64,000 bases of DNA from Myrmaecium sp. VS I D KN 1 (taxonomy: Eukaryota > Ascomycota > Dothideomycetes > Valsariales > Valsariaceae), in contig JADQAV010000017.1 of the NCBI GenBank assembly GCA_019775845.1, forward strand, positions 310,001 through 374,000, in the 5' to 3' direction. This document shows positions 20,498 to 32,256 of the stretch, piece after piece (position 1 is the first letter of the stretch; each line of letters starts with the position of its first letter). The translations under genes were made by a program, and so were the position numbers. The notes under the pieces are model-generated. The model was not told where the DNA came from, made no database searches, and worked only from the letters and a program-made list of their open reading frames with translations.

Positions 20498-23400
20498 TAA
20501 ATATTAGTACTATTACTTTATCGGCTATACTTTCTATACCTCTACTCTTTACTAATACTTTATTTCTATTTATATTTATACTAACGGGCGATATACTAAT
20601 ACTGATACTACGTTATACTTCTATAGTTAATATTAATAAATCTACCCCTCTACTATTAAATAGAAGCCTTACTCCTATCTTTAATTTTAAGCTTACTATA
20701 GGTGTCTAAGTATAGATTATTAGTATTTCTTAGCTTTAATTTACTAGTCTTTACTAGATCTCTATTAATTAGAACTCTATTTATTACTAACGGACTTCCT
20801 AAATATACTAGATATACTTAAATATTATATAAAAGCTTAAATCTATTTCCTCGAGCTATATAAGTAGTATATCCCTCTTAAGCCCTCGAAAATACTATTT
20901 ACTAAACTCGGTAAAAAAAGAAGAAGTATATTTAAGGCTTATAATTTACTAAATAAGGACCTTTACTTCTATAACCTAGTTACCTTATTTACTCGCTTCT
21001 TATTATTTAATAATATTAGGGGTAAGATATATACGGGCCTTAGTATATTTATTAACTACCCCTCTAACTTCTAAGAATTAAACTCTTAGATATTATCTAT
21101 CTGTATTATATTAGGCGAGTTTATATATTATACTTAAATAGACTTAGTAGCTTCCCGGAATTTAATATTTCTATCTAATATTATATAGTTTTCCTACTTA
21201 TAAAAGGACTATAAATATCGGATTATCTAGTATATTAGTTATATCCTTAAAGTTAGCTATAACTATTACTTTATAAGGAAATATAGCAGCGAGGTAAAAT
21301 CCGTTACTATAAAAGCCTAGCGGATTAAATATATAACTACTTTAGTAATAACTACCTATATTATTACTCCCCTGCACGAAGGTAAGCTATTATATTAGAA
21401 GATAATATCTCTTATATCTAGGAGTTTATATTAGCTAAATATAAGCTTACTATCTTATTTATTTATATATATAGGAGTTCGGTCTATCGATTTAATTACT
21501 ACTAATAAAAGTAGGACTAGCTTAGTTATATAGAATTATTAGTACTAGTAGTATTTAGCTATTATAATAGTTATTACTAATATAAGGAGAGTTAGAAATT
21601 TAAGAGTTTATATAACCGGCTTTTATATCTAGATTTTTAAAGTAATAAGCTCTTAATCCGACTATCTCTATCCCCCTTCTTACTTATACGGATAGTTTTA
21701 GTCTATATAGGAATATATACTAATTATTAATAGGGGTATATCTTATACTCGCGTACTTTACTTATAAAGAATATAATAGGAGAACTAATATCCTACCGCT
21801 AACTCTTAGACTATATAGAAGTAACTTTAGTAATATACTTAAGGTATTAACGTTACTAATATAATAACTTAATTACGGTATAGTAGTAGAAATTAATAGT
21901 ATACTAATATTCCTCTATATCTTTATATATATCTTTATTAGGGATATAGCTTAGCTTAATAAAATATCCGTTATTATAAGTATATAGGCTAACTATAGTT
22001 ATTAATTCTATAAGGTTCTAGTATAAGCTCGTAGTAATCTAGCCTTTAATTATATTAGTTATACGCAGTACTACTACGAGTTTAAATAGTAATAATAATA
22101 CTTAGAGAGTTTAAAAATAAAAGCTATAAGGGAAAGATATAAGTACTTACTAAGTAACTTCTTATAAGTTTAACTACTATTTTTCTTCTTACTAAATATA
22201 CTACTAAAGGCCTTTCTAGTAAGAAATTAGTATTAGTATTTCTTACCTATACTCTAAATAGTATTCTTACTCGCCCTACTAATAGTACTTACTTTAAATA
22301 TAATAAAATAATAAAGCTACTTTATAAGCTTCTTCTTAATAGTATTCTTACTTCCTTAGCTTAGATTATATATACTATTATTCTTAAATACTTCTTATTT
22401 CTACTAGGCTAAGTATACTTATAGTTACTAATCTATTACTTAAAGAGCTATTAGTCCTAATAATACACGCGCTAGTTTATTATTATTTTATATCTTCTTT
22501 ATATATAGCTCTAGGAAAAGTATATTAAGTTATACTTTAAGTAAGCGCTATAATATATCTCTTCTAACTATCTCTAAGTATCTAGAGCGATAGTTACTAA
22601 TATTATAATTATTATATTTACTACTATAGCGAAATCTAATATATTATATATATTAAACTATTTAGAGCTCGGGGATAAGCGTATATTTACTATAAAGGTT
22701 CGGCTAGCTAGGAATATATTCTAATAGCTATATAAATATATAGTATTATTAATAAAATTAAACCCTCGCTCGCGCTCTATAATATTAATACTTATATAAT
22801 AAGTTACTACCGGCCCTTTAGGATCTAGAAACTAAATACCGCAGCCGTTAATAAAGCTACTAATTAAAACTAATACTAAAGCTACGTAGTATTATAGCGA
22901 TAAAGCTTATCTAAATATTTATACTAGTATATACTACTAGATAATTATTAATAAGTATAGACTAGTAGGGAATATTAATATACTAGTTAGAGAGTTTTAA
23001 TATAAGTAAGTTATTACTCCTAATTTCTATAGTTAACTAATAAGCTAGTAGAGAGTTTAAGCAGGAGATTTATTATATAAATTATATAAATCCTAAGAGG
23101 GATTTACTATAAAGATATAATTTCTAGCTAATTATATATCTAATTCTTATAAACGCCTTCCTTTAATTAGATCCGGAACTTTTATAATAATTCTATAATA
23201 TCTTCTAATTATCCTCTTAATTTTTTTACTTATCTACTCCCTTAATCCGAGTAACTTCTTAATAATTAAGATAATAAGAGTAATAAGTTTATTATTTTAG
23301 AAGCTAACCCTAGCTATACTCGCCCTATAGTTATATTAAAAATCTAAGGATGTTACTATAGAGATATTTTAAAACTCCCTATTCGGCTATTATAAATACT

Positions 23401-24325
23401 ACTACTATTCGCTTATATACTATAATAGGCCTACCGGATAAACTATAAGTATAATATCTTTACTCTGGGGAAGGATCTTATTTATTAATAGAAGAAGCTA
23501 GCTTATAATATAGGTAAGCGTTACTTAATATTTAAGCTAGGTAATTTTATTACCTACCGGAACAGGTCTATCTGTTATATTAACTATATCTTTATATATA
23601 AAGTAGTAACTAATTTTCTTCGCCTTTTTATTATCCTATCTTTATTATACGTAATACTAGATATAAATCTAGTATTAGTACTTCTAATCTATAAGCTAGC
23701 TATAAGTATAGAAACTATAAGTCTTCCTATACTTAGTAAGGGTAAGAGGAAACTCTATATAATACTAATTATATATAAGAGATAAGGGATAGGCGGTAGT
23801 ATAAGTATAAGTAATATAGTAGTAGATATAAAGGCTAGGGATAAGGTACTATTAGAAAACTAAAATATCTAGTTTATATAACTAATAAAAGAGCGGGAGA
23901 GTAAGAGTAATAGAAATCTAGCTTCTATTATAAGTATAATTAGGAGCTAATAAAATAAATAAATTATTATAGTAAATATAACTATATATAGAAGTAATAT
24001 AAATAGTATAAAGTAAGTAAGAGTTATATACTTATTATTAGTATACTAATATAAAACTATTAATCTTAGTTAACTATCTATAAACCGTTCGCTAACCGCT
24101 TAGAAACTAGCTTCTAACTAAATAATATAGTAAATTTAGCGCTTACTAAAGACTATACTATTAGTAATAATAAACTTTATAGTTATATATAATTACTATA
24201 AATCTATTATTTACTAATAAAGTAGAAAACTATATATCTTTACTAACTCCCTAATATTAGTTAATAAAATAAAACGGAACCTCGTTTCTTACGCTTTATT
24301 AACGATCTATCTACAGTGACAAACA

Positions 24326-24347
24326 CCCCCCCCCCCCCCCCCCCCCC
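24326..24347 (+). repeat. Poly-C tract of 22 bases
   Basis: A run of 22 C at the right edge of the RIP block, about 35 bp beyond the last clearly AT-rich sequence. The exact length may be affected by sequencing error. Confidence 0.85.
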
Positions 24348-27300
24348 AGGCGCTAAGGGAGGGGCGACGAGGGGGACGACGGGACTACCTCTAACCGTGG
24401 ACGCGTAGCAGAACCAGCATCGTGACCACCACCACCTCTCTTCTCTCCTCTCCCCTTGAGGACCTCGAAGCTTCAGGTTTTCCCAGTTTCCTTCATCCAT
24501 TCTATCATCCAACCATCCTGATCTATCCATTCATCCATCGATTCATTCATCTCATCCTCTCGCCATCGTGCGCCTGTGCCTGTATCTGTATCTGTAGGTA
24601 CCTGTACCTGTACCTGTTTCTGCTACCGGTTCTTGCCATTGCCCATCCAAGTTACACACCCGCCCGCTGCTGCTTCTCGAGTTCCTCAGCATTCCTGCAG
24701 GGGAGGGGAGAGGGGAGGGCCGGCCGCCAACCCCTCCATACCAGATGCATACCAGTTTGACGTTTCGTCTCCAATGACAACCCCCAATTCGCCTACGGAT
24801 ACATCCTACTAGTACTCGACCACCGTCGCTCACTGCTTTGACTGGCCATTTGGGCGATGAACTTGACAGCACGAGCGGTTCCCCTCATCCCGTTAAATGC
24901 TTCAGAAAACGCCTTGGCGACCTCCGCAGCTCCTCCACGAGGGGAGAACGACAGGTTGACGGGTAGCCTCCATCAGTTCCACCTCCGTACATAGTCCTCT
25001 TTTACATGAAAGAACCTCTCCAAATCGGGACGGGATGGTCGTTCTCCCAAACGCCGGCTCGTGGTCGATGATCGATTCGATCGAGCGCGTCGCGGGGTTT
25101 CATGTCGTCCTCCCAGCTTCCTTACCGCGACGTTCCCCTCTCCCCCCTTGCCCGAACTCTCATGACATCCAGCCCATCGGCTTCCGCAAACGGTTATCCC
25201 ACAGCTTAAACCCCTCCCCTCCCCTTCCCTTCCCCTCCCCTCCCTTGGTCCCCTTCGTACCCTTCGTACCCTTCTTTTACCCTTCCAGACGGTGGTGGAG
25301 GGGGTCCGGCGGTGCCCTGACCCCAAACTCGACCTTAAAATTCCATCGCTCAAGGGGGGGGGGCAATGCTAATACCTTAGCATCTGCCTGCGCCTCGACT
25401 GCGTCGCGGATGATTTGCAATTCCTTACTTGGACGGCTCCTGCTCCGGGCGATAGAGTTGGCACTAAATCGTCCCGAGGCAGAGTTCCGTGGGGGAGTCG
25501 CATGCCCGCACAATTGCCGAGTAGTGTAAAGGTAGGTAGGTCGTCGTAGTCGACATCATCAACCCGCCGCCGCCTCTGCTAGCAGAGCCGGCTGTGGGCG
25601 CCGTTATGTCCATCACCCGACGCTAAAACAAGGCACCATCCACCCACCAGTGCCACCCCACCCACACCGGCCGGCCGCGAAACTGCCGCGCTCATCAGCT
25701 TTTTCCCAAGGTTTTCCCGCCCCGAGTCCTGCCTGCTTTCTGAATGAATCGCGTCAGATGGAAACGAGCCGAGCGGTTCACATTATCAGAGGATAGGTTA
25801 TGCGCTTGCCCTTCGCCATTATCGCGCGCTTTCAACCGTCGTCTGCTCGCTCTCCTAACTTCCCCTTCCCCTCCGCTTGCGGGAGAGTGGGATGAATTGC
25901 GATCGTCGGCGTCGCCCTCTTTTCTTTTCCACGGCACCGTTCTCCTTTCCTTTCCGAGGAACGACGCGGTGGACGGGAAGGACTGACTGACTGGCTGGTG
26001 GGCATTGCGGACGGGATGCGTTAGACACGCTTGTCGTCGGAGGCTGCACGCATCCCCCGCCTGCATTCATCATCATCATCATCATCATCGAGAAAAGACA
26101 GGAGGGCCGTGTGTTCGCTCTGTCGCGATCGTGAGAGAGCGAGTCTCCGCCTCCAGCCTTTTTTTTTCTCTCTCTCGACGGTTCCTCCTCTCTTTTTATC
26201 AGGTTTCAGGACACGTGTTGTTTATGTTTATTCCACAGACAGAGAGGCGATCCAGGGAAGAAACCCTGAATCACGAAAGTCGCGCAAATCTTTCGCCCGA
26301 TCCCGTGAGTAGGAGAAAGGGACCTTGGAGAAACCTTGAAACTTGGGAGCTGAAGCAGGAAAACCCCCGGTCAAAGGGTGTGTGTGTGTGCCCCGCTGGG
26401 AAGAATCCCAGGTGGGTGGTCACGCCCAAAAAGCTGCCCTCCCATCCCCGTCCCGTCCAGAGAATACGGAAAAAAAAGGCGGCCGAGATGGGATCGCCCG
26501 ATCCGACGGCAGATGGATAGAAAGATCGTGGGCTCTTCCCGTCCACCTCCGCCCGCTCCGTCTCGTCTTGCCCGAGGAAAAGTTCTTTCTTTCCTCCTTA
26601 TCAATTTTATCCGAGGCAAGGGGATCATCCCGTGCCATATCGATATGGTTTTCACAACTCGAGTCCTGTAACTTTTACCGATCGCTGTTTCAGCATTGAG
26701 ATGCCTACTCGCTTCTATGAAGACTAAGAATAGCCTTCACTACCTCCTGTCCTTTTTCGCGTTGGGGCCGTCTCTTCGCTCACCTGCAGGTATGGCGCAC
26801 TCGCATGAACCGAGCACCGGCGATTGCGTCACGATCGACCTGGTGGCTTTTTGCGTTAAGTGCGGTCAATTCACACTGCTGCTCATCACGCTGCGCTGAG
26901 GACGAGTACAGAACTGAAAATCTCCTCGGAAGTGCGTAAAATGATTACTGTCCGTTTCGGCAACCTTTAAGCTGGAGGCCCTTCCCGCAACGGGTAATTC
27001 ATCGACGGCATCGGATTTATTCCCGCCATCTTCCACCCCAGGGCACGCCCAGGGGTTCAAGGCTACTGTATCCGAGTCCGCAGCACGTTGCGAGCGAGCG
27101 AGCGATTACGATATCCTCCCGCATCTCACAATCTCCAGTAGATAGTCCCGCTCGTGCTCCGACAGCTTGAAAGATGGGACTCCCGCTGGAAAGGAAAGCT
27201 GATGCAGTGCTATGCCAGGTACCCGACGTCATTCTGCAGCGGATCTCCCCTCGGCCTCGGTCAGCGGCGGGGTATCCAACCTAGCCACATAACCGAAACC

Positions 27301-29582
27301 ACCCCGAGCCGTGGGTGGTTTTTTTTGTGGATTTGCACTCACTCCTCTGTGCCTCCTCCACGTGAGACGGTGGGTGCAAGCCACAGTCATCCTCTCCTTC
27401 CTTCCTTCCTTCCGCCTCGGGGGCGGCTGAGGAGAGAGAGGATGGCAAAAGGGCAAGGGGGCGCAGGCTCTTCTCGCCATACTAGAGATTCCTTGAGCTT
27501 GGGGATGCGTTCCTGCATTTGTGGCATAAGTCAATTTACTCCTGGCTATTTTATCTCAAAAGCGGGAAGGAGGGTTGCGAACTTTCCATCTTGAGACGCT
27601 GGAGCGGGAACTTCCACGTCCGCAGGCGGCTCTGCGATGTCCTTGTAAGCTCTGTCTATGTGTAGGTCCGTACGAGCTGCGAATATCTGAGAGACGATCG
27701 TGTGCTCTGGAAACCATTTGGTCAAGAGTAGTATCAGGAGCGTGCTGTAACACGCTCAGTATAAAGTCAGCTCCGATGGGTCTTTAACTCCTTTCGTTTG
27801 TCGCTCTTGCGAGTCTATTATATGTACTTCTTGAATGGAATCACTACAAATGCGTTTATCTGCCTTCATCGATTCTATCACCGTCATCAATCCCTCCTCT
27901 GCGCTCCTGTCCTCCTCCTTTTTCTTTTTCTTTTTCTTTTTCTTTTCTTCATCATCATAGCAAACCTGTTACCTACCTGCTGTGCTTCACAGGCCATCTC
28001 TTCCCATACTTCTTACCTGTTCGACCGCCTCCGCCGCAGCAGCAGCAAGAAAGACGCCGTTCGAAAGTCGATCGGACTACGGCAGCTATACCATGCGTTC
28101 GAGCACCTTCCAACGCTTCCACTGCCAAACGTACAGCAATGGAAGACCGATCGATGCGCAGCAAGGCAGACCGAGCTCCCGCGAGCCAAGGCGTAATATC
28201 TGGCGGTGTTCTCCGTGATCATATTCGCCTCGACATGGCAGAGCATGGCTTGGCGTCCACAGACCGCCACTGTGCCCCGAATCCTCCCCACGTCTGGAAC
28301 CCCACAGCATTCAACGGTTGCGCGTCTTGGAGCAAGCAGCAGCAGCAGCAACAATAGCAGCAATCGCTGGCGTGAGCTTGCCCCTCTCCCCCCAGAGCGT
28401 TGACGGCCTCACTTTGATTGACAACTGGCGGAGTGGAGAGTGGGCCTGTCATTGGGGTTGGGGTGCAAGGCGACTACATTCGAGTGCTCGAGCGGTTTTC
28501 CGATATTTCTTTCGGATTTTCCTTCTAGAACTAGCAATGCGACGTGTGCACGTAGCATACACGCCTTTCGGACAATTAGCCAGCTGTTGGGGAAAGTACG
28601 GGATCTCTGTCTTTCTTCGTCATTATTCTTCTCTCGTTCTCATCTGGCGGTGAAGGAACCCCCACCACCCCCTCCCCCCTCCTCCCCACCGGCCCAGCCC
28701 GTTACAGAGTAGGAAAGAGAAAGAGCATCGAAGAGACCGAGCTCTTTTCTCTCGTTCTTCTTCCCTTGATTCTGAGCGTTGTGCGTGCGTACGTGCGCGC
28801 GCGCGTCGTTTTTCACCACCGCCTCTTTTTTCTGTCGATAGAGATAGAGGTGAGAGTGGCCCGCTTCATCTGATGGATCTTCGTCGGTATACGGGGAGCT
28901 CTCCTTTGGTCTCCTTTCTGGGTATGGATCAGTGGGTGGATGGTTAAGTCGTGATGTTCGGCCCAGGTGATAAGTAGTTACGGTGAGATGAAGGCTTTCA
29001 TAAATGTAGTATGTACCTGGATATCTCAGAGCCTCCGCCACGACCTATCTCGTACGGTGCCTGATGTGAAATGTACTCTGCTCTCACACCCTGCCCTCTT
29101 TCTCTCTCTTCCCGGAAAGGGAGGTCTTCTTCCCCCGTGTTGTCTTTCGACCAACCAAGATGATGGTCGATGGCATCACTTACTCATCGTTAGGTCAGCA
29201 TGGCTGACTGCCCGATGCGACATCTCATAGGCTGTCTTTAACCTCTATGTATGTATAGTCTTGATTATGTGCAGGAGAAGGAGCGCAGTCTTCGGCGCTT
29301 GATTCCACCATCACTTTCGGCTGGTCCTGTCGGATGGATATCTTTGCTAGGATGAGTGAGAGGCTGACTTATTCTCGAGAGAAGAGAGGTGAGAAGGCTG
29401 TCAGCCAGTCGGGCTAACGTTAGCGACGGCCGCGATTGCATCATCCCGACTTCCCCGATGAAGAAATCCGCCCAAAGGGTCTGAGGTCGTCTGCCCAAAC
29501 ATTTCCCAGCCCATCCACCAACTTACCAGCTTCCATATTTCTTTTGCTCACTCTCCCCTCCTCTCCTAATCCCCCCCCCGAT
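24348..29582. other. Gene-poor flank with simple repeats
   Basis: More than 5 kb of normal-GC, non-RIPped DNA in which I can support no gene. All frames on both strands are short, low-complexity and rich in Pro/Ser/Arg. It contains CCCCT/CCCTT runs (25207-25245), a CAT repeat (about 26067-26089), a TTTTTC repeat (about 27917-27946), a CAG repeat (about 28333-28350) and GCGC near 28796. CA and TG steps are frequent, so the RIP signature ends at the block edge. Undetected short-exon genes or noncoding RNA cannot be excluded. Confidence 0.5.
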
Positions 29583-30313
29583 ATGCCACTACGCCCATCA
29601 ATCCGCCCGCAATCGCTTTCTCTGCGCAGCTTCCTCCCCCTCCATTCGATCCCGCGCAGGAACTTCCACGTCTCCATCGCTGCCAGGATGCGCGCCTACT
29701 GGTATGACAACAAGCCGGTACGTCCAGCGACTTCTGCGCCGGCCCCTCCTGCTCCGCCGAGCTTTCTCGGACCCCTCCATCCACCGTAGTACTGACTCGT
29801 CATTCCAACCAACACCAGGGCGATCAACGCGAACCGCACGACTCCGGCCGGGACGTCTCGCCCGACTACCTCGAGAAGCTCGGGATCATCTACCACCACT
29901 ACCCGACCGTGGACGGGGTGAACGCGCTGGCGGCTGCGCGGTCCTACAAGAACCGGGACGAGGTGACGATCGCGCCGGCGACGCTGGGGGACGCGTACGA
30001 GGAGAAGGTGCGGTCCTTCTTCCGCGAGCACCTGCACGAGGACGAGGAGATCCGCTACATCGTCGACGGGGCCGGCTACTTCGACGTCCGGTCCGAGGGG
30101 GACGACTGGGTCCGCATCCGCCTCGAGCGCAACGACCTCATCATCATGCCGCCCGGCATCTACCACCGCTTCACCACCGACGAGCGCAACTACACCAAGG
30201 CCATGCGCCTGTTCAAGGAGGACCCCAAGTGGACCCCGCTCAACCGCGGCGAGGAGACCGATCGGAATCTGTTTCGGCAGGAGTATGTGAAGACGTATCT
30301 GGCGCCGGCTTGA
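29583..30313 (+). CDS. ADI1: Acireductone dioxygenase, with possible mitochondrial presequence
   Basis: Exons 29583-29717 and 29819-30313 encode 209 aa, or 174 aa if translation starts at the in-frame ATG 29688. The enzyme acts in methionine salvage: with Fe2+ it makes the keto-acid precursor of methionine plus formate. The cupin metal ligands are visible: HLHEDEE supplies two His and a Glu, and GIYHRF the third His (residues 116, 118, 122 and 161 of the long form). The usual N-terminus is MRAYWYDN, which begins at 29688. The 35 residues before it are Arg/Ser/Leu-rich with no acidic residue, like a mitochondrial targeting peptide ([11 protein letters not shown]). Both starts may be used. The 101-nt intron splits [12 protein letters not shown]. 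Confidence 0.93.
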
Positions 30314-30681
30314 TGACTGTAGGGTAGTAGTAGTGATGAGAGGGGGCCTTCGTCTTTTTCTTCATTGGATATACTTGGGTAGGAAGGTGAGGAATGCAAA
30401 ATTTGGTCTGGGTGAGCACAGAGGCGATCATCCTGGAGGTTCGTATTGTTTTTCTCATTCTATTTTTGGGAGTGTCGGAACTTTACTTTTGTATCATTGG
30501 CTTGACGATTCTATGTCATCATTCTGCTTCATATTCACGCTTCCAGAGTTCTCTCTGGTCTCTCCCTCTCTGATTTCCATGTCCTTCTTGTCCATCGTCC
30601 TTCTCAGCTTCGTGGTAACATACTCGTCTCTTACTCGGCCACTTTTCTTTCTCTTCTCCTGATGAACGTTTCTCGATCCAA
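30314..30681. other. Convergent 3' flanks
   Basis: A 368-bp T-rich gap between the stops of ADI1 and the 486-aa hypothetical gene. No gene seen. Confidence 0.6.
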
Positions 30682-32256
30682 TCATTTTCGGTATACCACC
30701 GTCTTTGCTCCACCATAAGTCTTGTGCATCTTGAACCTTGGGACCATAATGGCACCTTCGTCCTCCTCGTCGCTCCTCTTCCTTTTAACCCCGCCGCGTA
30801 CGCTCATCGTCGGCCGCTGCGGTGGCGCGTACACGTTCTTGTCATGCTCAACCCTGATCACTGTCCCACTTGCCTGGAGCACCGTCCGCTTGACGACCAT
30901 GAGCAGTTCCAGCCGGACCAGCTCCACGACGGTCTCCCGTCCGGCGGCGACCCGCTCCCCGAGCCGGCGCATCTCCCGGATGATGAGGTCGAAGTGGCCC
31001 TGCGGCTGAGGTAGTTTCTGCACCAGCCCAGCCTGGATCAGCGAAACGGCCAACGGGATCCCACCCTGGATCTCTGCGTCCCGGAAGCCGACGAGGGGGA
31101 AACGACCGCGCTTCCGGAGCGGATAGACGGTGGCGCGAAGCGCCTCCGTGATGGGCCCTTCGAGCCGCTTCCCTTCATACACTGGTTACGGGAGATTGTG
31201 TTAGCCAAGTAGAAAAGGGCTATGACGATGGGACGACGCTACAGAGGAAGAAGACGAAAGGAAAGAACGGAAAAGGGAAAGAGAAGAAAACTTACACTGC
31301 CTCACGCCGTCCGACCCACCCCAGACTTCCAACGTCTTCGCCTTGCCCTCCGTCACCGGCTCGTACCAATACACGGTCATGAGGCCAGTGACCGCATCTC
31401 GGTCGGTCGCATCGCTTCCGCACTCCACCTCGGCGGCAGCGACAGCGGCGCGGACGGCCTCGGCGCGCTCGGCCTCGTCGTCGTAGTACATCCGCTGGTC
31501 GAGGGCACGGTCGCGCCGCAGCTGGGCGTGGTACTCCCACCGGTGCCGCTGCTGGCGGGCGAGGTCCTCCGCCGGCGTCGCGAAGGGGTTGGCGACCTCG
31601 TAGAGCGGGGGGAAGGCCAGGAAGCCGGTGTCCTCCTCGTCGTCCAGACCGACTCCAGCACCGCAGAGGTCCTGCTCCGCGAGGTGGGCGGCGAACCGAT
31701 CGGGTTTGGGATGGACGTGTGCCTGCACCTGCACGTGTGGTGGCATGGAGGTGCGGCTCGGCGCTGGCGCTGGCGACGGGGACGGGGTCTGCGCCCGCGA
31801 AGGCAGGTGCAGGAAGGAAATGTATGCGATACGGTGCTTGGGTAGGCGGACCGCAGAGCCGGTGACGTTGTCGGGGTCGGTGTCGTCGTCGTCGTCGTCG
31901 TTGTTGGCGGCGGGAGCGACTCCGCTTTGGAGGACCTCGGTCAACGAGGTCCGGACGGTCGCTTGGACGGACCGGTCGTCGATGCCGGCCGGGACGCGCA
32001 GGAAGGCCACGACGAGGTTGTTGGTGGTGGTGCTGCTGCCGTTACCGCCATTGCCGCCGTTCTTGTCATTGTTCTTGTCCTTGTCCTTGTCGGCCGATGG
32101 CGACGCCGACGCCGAGAGACAACTTGTTGGTGGCGACGCCGGGAGGTCGCCTGTTGCTGCTGCTGCTGTGGCGGTGGTGGTCTTGTTGGCCTCGTCACCG
32201 GCCGAGGCGTGACCTTGCGGTGGGGAGGAGGGAGGCGGGGAGGAAGGAGAGGCCAT
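30682..32256 (-). CDS. Conserved-looking hypothetical protein, 486 aa
   Basis: Exons 31296-32256 and 30682-31181 (complement); the 114-nt intron (GTAAGT..CCAG) is phase 1. I do not recognise the family. The N-terminal third is low-complexity (Ser/Pro, Thr/Ala, Asp/Lys, Asn/Gly and a D6 run). The rest is better ordered: FLRVPAGIDDRSVQATV, then RHRWEYHAQLRRDRALDQRMYYDDEAERAEAV (helical), then YWYEPVTEGKAKTLEVWGG and a C-terminal helical region GHFDLIIREMRRLGERVAAG. A VKRKRS stretch close to the C-terminus could be a nuclear signal. ATG 32256 was chosen because upstream in-frame sequence is a Leu/Cys-coding minisatellite. Confidence 0.6.

Larger units (their letters stand above)
17441..24290. 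repeat. RIP-degraded AT-rich repeat block
   Basis: A 6.85-kb block made mostly of A, T, TA steps and AT-rich triplets, with sharp edges against normal-GC sequence on both sides. Reading it by eye I find only about 16 CpA and 13 TpG dinucleotides in the whole stretch, while CpG, CpT and CpC remain. This is the signature of repeat-induced point mutation (CpA to TpA on both strands). Since every start codon of the NTG type contains TpG, no ORF can open. The block is presumably one or more old transposable elements, thoroughly broken in all frames. I found no recognisable domain, terminal repeat or target-site duplication, so the family is undetermined. Age cannot be read because RIP saturates the sequence in few cycles. 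Confidence 0.85.

Noticed and set aside
17441-24290. Assigning the RIP block to a named retrotransposon or DNA transposon family
   Set aside because: No terminal repeats, target-site duplication or protein motif could be seen in the mutated sequence.
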